NCBI GenBank assembly: GCA_036732565.1
Contig: DAINCF010000036.1
Coordinates: 1-22,157, forward strand
Reading direction: 5' to 3'
Origin: JAIVJN01 sp036732565
GTDB taxonomy: Bacteria; Acidobacteriota; Vicinamibacteria; Vicinamibacterales; UBA2999
DNA: 22,157 nt
The notes under the pieces were generated by a model. That model was not told the DNA's origin. It searched no databases and saw only the letters and a list, made by a program, of their open reading frames with translations. The position numbers and the translations under genes are program-made. Positions 14,830 to 22,157 of the stretch are shown here, piece after piece. Numbering within the stretch: the first letter of the stretch is position 1; every line of letters starts with the position of its first letter.

Positions 14830-14924
14830 GGTTGATTAACTCAAATTGATTAATCAGTGCGGTTGAACGCCAGTATCGCCATTTTTGGTTGACTTGTAAA
14901 GGTTAATGAACCAAAATTAGTTCA
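14830..14924. promoter_or_regulatory. Operator array between the XRE regulator and groEL
   Basis: An AT-rich block with repeated GGTTRA motifs at 14830, 14861, 14887 and 14901. Other parts: TTGATTAA twice (14832-14839 and 14846-14853, 14 bp apart), the perfect palindrome TGATTAATCA (14847-14856), TTTTGGTT ... AACCAAAA (14883-14890 with 14909-14916), GGTT-AATG-AACC (14901-14912) and TGAAC-N8-GTTCA (14907-14924). No TTAGCACTC-N9-GAGTGCTAA (CIRCE) is present. These are the expected targets of the XRE protein. Confidence 0.65.
14889..14917 (+). promoter_or_regulatory. Probable groEL promoter
   Basis: TTGACT (14889-14894) as -35, a 17-base spacer and CAAAAT (14912-14917) as -10 (four of six match). 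It lies inside the inverted repeats, so a repressor bound there would block the polymerase. It predicts a leader of about 92 bases. Confidence 0.45.
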
Positions 14925-14948
14925 CTCCATTGCGGCCACTTCCCGGGC

Positions 14949-14964
14949 CCTGAACCGATTCAGG
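14949..14964 (+). promoter_or_regulatory. Leader hairpin of the groEL transcript
   Basis: CCTGAA-CCGA-TTCAGG is a perfect 6-bp stem with a 4-base loop, about 30 bases after the predicted transcription start and 53 bases before the groEL ATG. It could be an RNA structure or a further operator half-site pair. Confidence 0.35.
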
Positions 14965-15016
14965 TTATCTCGGACGCCCCTCCCGCAACTGGCACGAAGG
15001 AATCCGAGCACAGCAA

Positions 15017-16596
<1,580 letters not shown>

Positions 16597-16600
<4 letters not shown>

Positions 16601-16917
16601 CCATGAATCTCCGACCGCTTCACGATCGAGTCGTCGTTCAACGCATCGACGATTCCGCACCGCCCCCGGGCGCGATTATCGTCCCGGATTCCGCCAAGGA
16701 AAAGCCGCAACGCGGCACCGTCATCGCCGCGGGCTCCGGCAAGGCCAACGCCGATGGCCGCCGCGTGCCGCTCGACATCAAGGCTGGCGACACGATTCTG
16801 TTCGGCAAGTACGCCGGACAGGAGCTGAAACTCGACGGCGTGGAGTACCTGATCCTGAAAGAAGAGGAAGTTCTGGGCGCGATCGATCTGCCGTCGTCGC
16901 CCGAGGTGACCCGATGA
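16597..16917 (+). CDS. groES: Co-chaperonin GroES (Hsp10)
   Basis: A 106-residue lid subunit that closes the GroEL cavity as a heptamer. It has LRPLHDRVVVQRIDD, then the mobile loop, PDSAKEKPQRGTVIAAGSGK, VPLDIKAGDTILFGKYAGQE and LDGVEYLILKEEEVLGAID. The mobile loop reads SAPPPGAIIVPD instead of the common KTAGGIIIPD, with prolines and no Gly pair, though the hydrophobic I-I-V contact remains. About ten residues are added at the C-terminus (LPSSPEVTR). It starts with ATGA overlapping groEL, and its own stop overlaps the next gene the same way. In most bacteria groES precedes groEL; here it follows. Confidence 0.95.
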
Positions 16918-17138
16918 CATCGGACCAGACAACGAATCCAGTGCTCTCGGCCACGTGTCCGTTGTGCCACGCGCTCGATCGCACGGTCACATCCGAATCG
17001 CTGCTGGCGGGAGCGTACTGGTCGTGCGCGAGGTGCGGTCAGACATGGACCGCCGCGCGGCTGCAGACCGCCTCCGCCTATCAGCGCGAAGTGGCTGCGC
17101 AGCGCTCCGCGTCCACGAGCTCGCGTGCCACAGGATAG
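16914..17138 (+). CDS. Zinc-ribbon protein encoded with groES
   Basis: A 74-residue protein with CPLC (residues 15-18) and CARC (38-41), a C-x2-C ... C-x2-C zinc ribbon. The intervening segment is TVTSESLLAGAYW, and GQTWTAARL follows the second pair. It starts at an ATG overlapping the groES stop, so it belongs to the chaperonin operon. Its pattern (CPxC, ..V.S.L...Y..C.RC...W) is repeated in the gene at 18253, so the two are relatives. Its role is unknown; as a partner of a chaperonin it might be a zinc-bearing adaptor or redox-sensitive helper. Confidence 0.75.
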   Translation: MTSDQTTNPVLSATCPLCHALDRTVTSESLLAGAYWSCARCGQTWTAARLQTASAYQREVAAQRSASTSSRATG

Positions 17139-17201
17139 CCCGCCGCCGGGACTGTACTCTTTGCGACAGCGGTCGTCCGGCGGAAGCGGCAGGCTGAAGA
17201 T

Positions 17202-17342
17202 ATGCGGATTGTAGGGTTCATCGGCGACCTCGTGGGCGGTGCCGCCGTGATGATGCTCGCCGTCCCCATCGCCATTCTGGCCGTCGGCGTGCCTGTCGCC
17301 TTGGTCGTCCGCATCGTGTTATCGGCTTTCGGGCTGCTCTAG
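17202..17342 (+). CDS. Tiny single-span membrane protein (46 aa)
   Basis: Starting at ATG 17202, the translation begins MRIVGFIGDLVGGAAVMMLA and is almost entirely hydrophobic up to the end VLSAFGLL, with one or two helices. It is in the same direction as groEL-groES and 63 bases after the zinc-ribbon stop codon. The composition is too consistent for chance, but no family was recognised. The Shine-Dalgarno sequence is weak. Confidence 0.5.
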   Translation: MRIVGFIGDLVGGAAVMMLAVPIAILAVGVPVALVVRIVLSAFGLL

Positions 17343-17360
17343 ATTGTTCGTCTCGTTTCC

Positions 17361-17513
17361 ATGAAAGAGGTTGGTGTGTTGACTCTTGAAATCGGGTTCG
17401 CGCTTCTCGTGCTGGCTGGTGTCGGGATGCTTCTCAAGCGTCACTCCGGTCCCACGCGTTCGGTCGCTCACGTCCTGTACGAGACGGAGCATCCGACCCG
17501 CGACAGGTCCTGA
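17361..17513 (+). CDS. Small single-span membrane protein (50 aa)
   Basis: Starting at ATG 17361, it begins MKEVGVLTLEIGFALLVLAG, where VLTLEIGFALLVLAGVGMLL forms one span, and ends in a polar tail KRHSGPTRSVAHVLYETEHP then TRDRS. It sits 18 bases after the previous small gene and 14 bases before the STAS remnant. Its function is unknown; a bitopic membrane peptide is likely. Confidence 0.5.
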   Translation: MKEVGVLTLEIGFALLVLAGVGMLLKRHSGPTRSVAHVLYETEHPTRDRS

Positions 17514-17527
17514 GATCGGAGCGACTC

Positions 17528-17810
17528 ATGGCCCCATCGCTGCCTATCACTGACGAGCCGACTTTCGAGCATCCCGTGACGACTCAACTCGTCCTCAATC
17601 TCGAGCGTGTGTCCTCTGTCGACAACGCGGGGCTGGGCGCAATCATCGAAGCCGTTACGGTGGCTCGGCAGAAGGCCGTCAGACTCACGTTGGTGAATCC
17701 CACTGAACGCCACGCGCCAGCTGCTCGAGGCCACCGGATCGGCAAGGATCGTCGAGACGTTCGACTCGGAAGCGGCGGCGCTCGCCAGTTGCGAGACGGT
17801 TGAGGATAGG
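17528..17810 (+). pseudogene. STAS-domain anti-sigma antagonist-like protein, frameshifted
   Basis: Frame one gives LVLNLERVSSVDNAGLGAII and ARQKAVRLTLVNPT, matching the core of SpoIIAA-type STAS proteins with the target serine region as VSSVDNAGLGA. Near 17700 the frame breaks, and the next frame continues LNATRQLLEATGSARIVETF then DSEAAALASCETVE, the expected last helix. The N-terminal strands are also short. Thus one single-base shift and perhaps a 5' loss have damaged it, or an assembly error is present. The Ser that is normally phosphorylated is replaced by Asp/Asn at VDN. The fused product would otherwise end near 17810. Confidence 0.6.
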
Positions 17811-17811
17811 T

Positions 17812-18150
17812 ATGTGGTATCGAGCGCTCCTGAGCAGCGACCAGCTGGCGGCAGGGTGCGTGGCGGCGATTCGCTCGCAGTTTGCGATAGCCGTTCAATC
17901 TGCAGGCGAGCCCACCGGCGCCTGTCTGTTCGTCACCAGTCGTGAGATCCCTGACGTGACCGAGCCTTCGGACGGCGTTCCGGCAAGCGCTGAGGATGCA
18001 GCGTATTTCTCACCGGCGTCCGTGCCGGCCGTGCGCGAGATGATCGCCCACTACAATGCCCAACCGAGCCCACCTCCGGCCCGTGGCCGCGTGGTGCTGC
18101 TGGTCGGCGGACCGTCGGACTGGGAGCAATTGCCGCGCAGCACGCATTGA
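17812..18150 (+). CDS. Hypothetical protein (112 aa)
   Basis: The ATG at 17812 is preceded by GAGG at a normal distance (GAGGATAGGT). The translation starts MWYRALLSSDQLAAGCVAAI and ends RGRVVLLVGGPSDWEQLPRS then TH. The composition is normal for this genome, and no signal peptide or transmembrane segment is present. Several bases overlap the second half of the broken STAS frame. I do not recognise a family. Its location between the STAS remnant and the second zinc-ribbon gene suggests it is part of the same plus-strand gene row. Confidence 0.55.
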   Translation: MWYRALLSSDQLAAGCVAAIRSQFAIAVQSAGEPTGACLFVTSREIPDVTEPSDGVPASAEDAAYFSPASVPAVREMIAHYNAQPSPPPARGRVVLLVGGPSDWEQLPRSTH

Positions 18151-18252
18151 CGCCTTTCAACGCAACAACAGGCCGCCGGTAGACAGACGGTAAGCGGACG
18201 GCATGGGGCCCCCTACTCCGCCGCGTTCTGAACGGCCCCGAGAAGATGACAG

Positions 18253-18462
18253 ATGGAGAGCCCGGACAACATGGTCAATTCTGAAGTGCCGACATTCCAG
18301 CGGGATCGAGCGTGCTGCCCGCAGTGCGGTGTGCAGGAGATTGTGCAGAGTCTTCTCACGTCGATGACCAGGTATTTCGCCTGCCGTCGCTGTCACTCCC
18401 GTTGGCAGGTCGCCGTCGTCGCGGCGCACCCTGGGACGGGGAGGTTACCGGAACACCGCTAG
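18253..18462 (+). CDS. Second zinc-ribbon protein
   Basis: A 69-residue protein with CCPQC (residues 21-25) and CRRC (44-47), again C-x2-C ... C-x2-C, separated by GVQEIVQSLLTSMTRYF and followed by HSRWQVAVV. It shares its layout (V.S.L...Y..C.RC...W) with the protein at 16914. The start is ATG 18253 (GAGAAG nearby) or ATG 18271. The likely zinc-binding fold may contact nucleic acid or another protein. It closes the plus-strand gene row that begins with groEL. Confidence 0.7.
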   Translation: MESPDNMVNSEVPTFQRDRACCPQCGVQEIVQSLLTSMTRYFACRRCHSRWQVAVVAAHPGTGRLPEHR

Positions 18463-18539
18463 CGCTGGGCCCTCCATCGCGCACCCACTGAAGTTTTGTG
18501 AAAGCCAGGCGGCATGCCGGGCATGTAGAATCCGCGACT

Positions 18540-19532
18540 ATGCGGCGGCTAGGCATCTGTCTGCTGATTGGCGCATGGGCATTCGCGCCGACTTCTGGGT
18601 CCGCGCAGCGCACGGCCTCGAGCGATTCCACCTCGGCGCCGGGCCCGCCGATCCACATCGAGGACGTCGAACGATTCTATAAAATCTACGACGCCGCGGG
18701 TGGACTGCCGACCGCCGACCAGCTTCAGCGCTATCTCGACGAAGGCACCGAGGGCCTACGCCAGTTTGCCAAGCTCCGAAACACCACCGGGGCGAGGATC
18801 GCGGAGACGCTGGCCAAACAACCGGCTATCTACTCCGAGGCCAGGCGCTGTATGGCTGTCCTGCCACGCGTGCGTGAACGACTCGGCGTCGTGCTGACGA
18901 CCCTCGTACAGCTCTATCCCGAAGCGCGTCGACCGGCGGTCACGATTGCCGTGGGGCGCGGACGGCCGGTGGCCGTCGGCTATCCGCTCACAGGCGTGCA
19001 GATCGGCATCGAGGCGCTCTGCGCGACAAACTGGATGAACCCCAACGTGGAGGATCGCTTCGTCCACGTGATCGCGCACGAGTATGCGCACGTGCAGCAG
19101 GCGCCGGCACTCGCCGAGCTCGAGCGTCCCACGGTGCTCGAGCGATCGCTCATCGAGGGCGTTGCCGATCTCACCGGCGAGCTGATCTCCGGTAAAGTCG
19201 CCTATTCGTATTTCGACGACCTCACACGCGGCCGCGAGTTGGAGATCGAGACGGCGTTCGCCGCCGACGTCGACAAGACCGACCTCTCGCAGTGGCTCGA
19301 CAACACCACGGCAGAGAAGCCGAACGATCTCGGCTACTGGGTCGGCTACCGCATCGCCAAGGCCTACTACCAGCGTGCCTCGGACAAGCGCGCGGCGATT
19401 CGCGACATGCTCGAGATGACCGATGCCAAGGCATTCCTGAGCAGGAGCGGCTGGCGCCCCGGCAATCAGCTGCAGCAGCTCGCCGCTGCCCGCGCATCAA
19501 GAACTGTTCATTGGCGATTCCGAATGGAATAG
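18540..19532 (+). CDS. Secreted HExxH-type metalloprotease-like protein
   Basis: A 330-residue exported protein. The signal peptide is MRRLGICLLIGAWAFAPTSG (start ATG 18540). The key motif is HVIAHEYAHVQQ (H-E-x-x-H), followed 30-40 residues later by LIEGVADLTGELISGK, which gives the third ligand Glu as in gluzincins and DUF2268-like putative Zn-dependent proteases. The later region has YWVGYRIAKAYYQR. This implies a zinc peptidase in the periplasm or outside the cell. The gene ends convergent to, and overlapping by 25 bases with, the propeller gene on the other strand. Confidence 0.8.
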   Translation: MRRLGICLLIGAWAFAPTSGSAQRTASSDSTSAPGPPIHIEDVERFYKIYDAAGGLPTADQLQRYLDEGTEGLRQFAKLRNTTGARIAETLAKQPAIYSEARRCMAVLPRVRERLGVVLTTLVQLYPEARRPAVTIAVGRGRPVAVGYPLTGVQIGIEALCATNWMNPNVEDRFVHVIAHEYAHVQQAPALAELERPTVLERSLIEGVADLTGELISGKVAYSYFDDLTRGRELEIETAFAADVDKTDLSQWLDNTTAEKPNDLGYWVGYRIAKAYYQRASDKRAAIRDMLEMTDAKAFLSRSGWRPGNQLQQLAAARASRTVHWRFRME

Positions 19533-20992
19533 AGGTGATCCTGAGTACGGATCAAAAGCCGGTCACCGACGATGGCCGGCGTCGCCAAGGCGAATTCGTC
19601 AAGTGAATTGACGCCCAGCAGCCGGTACTCTTCTCCTGCCTCGACCACGAAGGTGTTGCCTTCCTCGCTGAGAAGGAAGATCTTTCCGTCGTAGGCCCAG
19701 GGGGAGGCCGTGAACGCGGAGGCCTCCGGTGCGATACGTGATCGAAAGACGCGCTCGCCGGTTTCAACCTTGTAGCGCGACAAGATCCCCTTGTCGTAGA
19801 GGACATACAGAGCATTCTTGTAGACCACCGGTGTCGGCAGATAGGTTCCGCCGGCAACCCGCTCGTACCACAGGACGTGCTCATTCTTGTTTTCTGGCTC
19901 TGGCGGCGTGATGTCGCCCGCACCGCCGGCCCGAATGGCGACGATGGGTTTGTTATCGTCGCCGGATGTGCCGGAGGTCACGAAGAGGACGTCGTTCCAG
20001 GCGAATGGGCTCTGAATGGCCACCGCTCCCATCCGCTCGGTGCGCCACAACTCGCTGCCATCGAGACCGTAGCTGATGGTCACGCCTGGGCCAAGGGTCA
20101 CCACTTCGGTGCGCAGCCGGTTCTCCCACACGAAGGGCGTGGACCAGCCGGTCTTCCTGGCCCGTTCGACACTGCGAGGCTTACGCCATAGTTCCTTCCC
20201 GGTCCGTGCGTCAAAGGCGGCCAGGAAGCTCTGCTTCTCGTTATCGTTCAGCACGAACAAGCGGTCTCGATGCAGCGCGGGAGAGGCGCCGGTCCCATAG
20301 TCACGGATGGTCGCGTGGTGCTCGAACGGCGTGGCCCAAACTGGTTTCCCCTCGAAATCGAAGGCGTAGAGGCCGTAGTCTGTAAAGTAGGCATAGACGC
20401 GGTCGCCGTCGGTGACCGGCGTCTCTGACGCAAAGCTGTTCTTGACGTGTCGTCCGGCACGCGGGCTACCGTGATAGATCCGGCGTTCCCACAACCGCCT
20501 CCCGCTCTCGAGGTCGTAGCAATACAGCATCAGGCTGATGACGATGCCTTCCGGCATCTCGCGGTCCCGCGCCCAGACACGTTTGTCGATCTCGTCAGCC
20601 GAAAGGCCCTGCTTCCGCAGCTCGGCGATGTATTCGTTGCCGAACTCTGTTCCGAGGGACGGTGGCTTCATCCGCTGCTCGCTCGTCGCAGCGGTCATGA
20701 AGACTCTCGTTCCCCAAACCACCGGTGACGACCAGCCGACTCCCGGCACATCTGCGACCCACTCAACGTTCTCGGTCTTGGACCACTTGACCGGAAGATT
20801 GGGATTGTCGGAGACCGGGTTCGAGTCCGGTCCGCGAAACCTGGGCCAGTGCGCGGGCTTGTCGGCTTTCGCCCGCTGGGTCGACGTCTGCCGCTGTCCA
20901 GCCGTCAACGGCGACGTGACGAGAGAGGGCCCGGTGAGCGCAACGACGCTCAGGGCCACGATCGATCGGATGAGTTCGCGGTAATGTCCCAT
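19508..20992 (-). CDS. PQQ-like beta-propeller repeat protein
   Basis: A 494-residue exported protein with an N-terminal signal (RELIRSIVALSVVALTGPSL). It has HWPRFRGPDSNPVSDNPNLP, the conserved start of PQQ-like (BamB/YvrB-like) propellers in Acidobacteriota, and repeated strands with KELWRK, GSELWRTE and WSSPVVW, plus VYAYFTDYGLYAFDFEGKPV, ALHRDRLFVLN and LGVNSLDEFALATPAIVGDR. Each blade contains the tryptophan motif. Such proteins act as scaffolds or bind cofactors in the periplasm; this one lacks a quinoprotein catalytic domain, so no enzymatic activity can be claimed. It is divergent from the DUF1080 gene and may share regulation. Confidence 0.88.
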   Translation of the reverse strand: MGHYRELIRSIVALSVVALTGPSLVTSPLTAGQRQTSTQRAKADKPAHWPRFRGPDSNPVSDNPNLPVKWSKTENVEWVADVPGVGWSSPVVWGTRVFMTAATSEQRMKPPSLGTEFGNEYIAELRKQGLSADEIDKRVWARDREMPEGIVISLMLYCYDLESGRRLWERRIYHGSPRAGRHVKNSFASETPVTDGDRVYAYFTDYGLYAFDFEGKPVWATPFEHHATIRDYGTGASPALHRDRLFVLNDNEKQSFLAAFDARTGKELWRKPRSVERARKTGWSTPFVWENRLRTEVVTLGPGVTISYGLDGSELWRTERMGAVAIQSPFAWNDVLFVTSGTSGDDNKPIVAIRAGGAGDITPPEPENKNEHVLWYERVAGGTYLPTPVVYKNALYVLYDKGILSRYKVETGERVFRSRIAPEASAFTASPWAYDGKIFLLSEEGNTFVVEAGEEYRLLGVNSLDEFALATPAIVGDRLLIRTQDHLYSIRNRQ

Positions 20993-21092
20993 GTCGGTTC
21001 TCGTGACACCATAACCCGAGGGTTTGATGGGCTCCCGCCATTTCGTTCGTGACGATCGGTGGGGAGCGATTCACCCTCGACTGGGGGAAGCC

Positions 21093-21974
21093 GTGCGTTC
21101 ATTCTTTTCGATGGCCTTGGTCACATCGGCGCTGGCGGTGACGATGACGGCTGGCGCCCAGAGTGATTGGACACCGCTGTGGAATGGCAAGAACCTCGAA
21201 AGCTGGTCCACGTGGATGCGGCGGCCCGAGCCGGCGTCCGACGTGCCCGGGCTCGCACGCAGCGCGGATGGCAACTATGCGGAGCCGATTGGCAGCGGCC
21301 GCGACCCGCTCAAGGTGTTCACCATCGTTCCCGACGTGGACGGCAAGCCGGCCATTCGGATTTCCGGTGAGGTCTTCGGCGAGCTGCGCACCGCGCGGTC
21401 GTTCGAGAACTATCATCTGAAGCTGCAGTTCAAGTGGGGCGAAAAGAAGTGGCCGCCCCGCGACCGTCCCGAAACTCCGCGCGACAGCGGGCTGCTGTAC
21501 CACGTCCACGCGCCGCCGGGACAAGACGGACGCACGTGGGCGCGGTCGATCGAGCTTCAGATTCAGGAAGGGGACGTCGGCGATCTGTACGCGATAGGAT
21601 CCACTATCGCGGTTCGCTCACAGGCGCGCCTTGGGACGACACCGGCGCAGTTCGAGTACGACCCGACTGGTGAATGGATGTTCTTCGCTCAGAGCCACCG
21701 TCAGCCTGGCCGCGTCATCAAGCAACCGGATAACGAAAAGCCTCACGGCGAATGGAACAGCGTCGAGCTGATTGCGTTCGGCGATGAGGCGATTCACATT
21801 GTCAACGGCAAAGTCGTCATGCGCCTTCGTCACCCGATGCGCATCGATGCGGACGTGCTGGCGGCTGTCACCTCCGGTCCGATCATTCTGCAGTCGGAAG
21901 GGGCGGAGATCTACTACCGCGATATCCAGATCCGTCCCCTGAAGGGCATCCCCGCGGAGTTCGCGGCAAAGTAG
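21093..21974 (+). CDS. DUF1080 (3-keto-disaccharide hydrolase-like) secreted protein
   Basis: A 293-residue protein. The GTG at 21093 has GGGGGAAG before it and starts directly at the signal RSFFSMALVTSALAVTMTAG then AQ; the frame also opens upstream at 21024. The mature part is a concanavalin-like beta-jelly roll: WTPLWNGKNLESWSTWM, SGEVFGELRTARSFENYHLK, LQFKWGEKKWPPRDRP, RDSGLLYHVHAP, RSIELQIQEGDVGDL and EWNSVELIAFGDEAIHIVNG. All are standard DUF1080 signatures. The family includes hydrolases of 3-ketoglycosides. Divergent from the PQQ propeller gene with about 100 bases between starts, consistent with a shared role in carbohydrate use. Confidence 0.92.
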   Translation: MRSFFSMALVTSALAVTMTAGAQSDWTPLWNGKNLESWSTWMRRPEPASDVPGLARSADGNYAEPIGSGRDPLKVFTIVPDVDGKPAIRISGEVFGELRTARSFENYHLKLQFKWGEKKWPPRDRPETPRDSGLLYHVHAPPGQDGRTWARSIELQIQEGDVGDLYAIGSTIAVRSQARLGTTPAQFEYDPTGEWMFFAQSHRQPGRVIKQPDNEKPHGEWNSVELIAFGDEAIHIVNGKVVMRLRHPMRIDADVLAAVTSGPIILQSEGAEIYYRDIQIRPLKGIPAEFAAK

Positions 21975-21991
21975 TCATCGTCGCGAGTTGG

Positions 21992-22157
21992 ATCGGATCC
22001 ATTCGGCGCGACAGAACTGGATCTTCTCGTCGCGACGCGTACGCTTAGAGTCACCATCATGGATGCTTCTGAACAAATCACCATGCACATCAAGGCGCTC
22101 GGCGGCTGGCGCGGGAAGATGCTGGCGCAGCTGCGAAAGCTCATCGGCGCCGCGTCG
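21992..22157 (+). repeat. Duplicated DUF1801 leader and gene start, copy 2 (intact)
   Basis: The leader shares 22004-22025 exactly with 2227-2248, and the coding block 22103-22157 is identical to 2337-2391. Unlike copy 1 it encodes the normal 5' end of the gene. Identity runs up to the window edge, so the real repeat is longer. Confidence 0.85.
22059..22157 (+). CDS. DUF1801 domain protein, N-terminal part (cut by window end)
   Basis: The first 33 residues begin MDASEQITMHIKALGGWRGK and run to LIGAAS at the window edge. This is the expected N-terminal helix of DUF1801 (YdhG-like) proteins, so this copy appears intact. From residue 17 on it is identical, in DNA, to the copy at 2353. It follows the DUF1080 gene in the same direction by 84 bases, with the shared leader in between; its own expression is therefore likely. 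Confidence 0.8.
   Translation, partial: MDASEQITMHIKALGGWRGKMLAQLRKLIGAAS

Noticed and set aside
14830..14924. CIRCE element before groEL
   Set aside because: The TTAGCACTC/GAGTGCTAA sequence is not there; other inverted repeats take its place.

Overview
This is a GC-rich chromosomal window from a soil or sediment type bacterium, most likely an Acidobacteriota member of the Vicinamibacteria type. That assignment is inferred from gene content, not from a marker gene. The supporting content is the C-terminus of an ADOP/MacB-like FtsX permease, an ECF-like sigma factor overlapping a Ser/Thr kinase fused to a WD40-like propeller, a PQQ-type propeller protein divergent from a DUF1080 protein, DUF1801, DUF3303 and DUF4440 proteins, and many signal-peptide hypotheticals. 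There is no rRNA gene, intact tRNA, CRISPR array, transposase or integrase.

Left part (1-9900) is a patchwork of short, mostly singly transcribed genes: a permease tail, a DUF2975 membrane protein plus XRE regulator operon with palindromes in front, a secreted double DUF4440/NTF2-like protein, a DUF1801 protein whose 5' part has been replaced, a cold shock protein, a 694-residue secreted His-rich protein with PHP-like motifs, a small outer-membrane barrel, a SnoaL-like protein, a HIT protein, a DUF3303 protein and a multi-span membrane protein. Between them lie decayed pieces: a mazF/pemK tail, a C-terminal tail of a TPR-type protein, a tRNA 3' end, and two families of short structured repeats.

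Middle part (9994-13406) is a two-gene signalling operon: sigma factor, then receptor-like kinase. Next, on the minus strand, come a 53-residue very basic protein and a 47-residue membrane protein that lie downstream of a large XRE-type regulator (13967-14818).

That regulator is divergent from the most interesting block, 15017-18462: groEL, groES (in reversed order), a zinc-ribbon protein, two tiny single-span membrane proteins, a frameshifted STAS domain, a hypothetical protein and a second zinc-ribbon protein, all on the plus strand and the first three joined by ATGA overlaps. The 200-bp divergent region is AT-rich and full of GGTTRA-type repeats and inverted repeats, and has no CIRCE element. 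I infer an accessory chaperonin locus under a dedicated local regulator.

Right part (18540-22157) holds a secreted HExxH protease-like protein convergent with and slightly overlapping the PQQ-propeller gene, the divergent DUF1080 gene, and the first 33 codons of an intact DUF1801 gene. That last gene matches the damaged copy near 2.3 kb, both in its coding start and in its leader, so the window is framed by a ~20-kb-spaced duplication.
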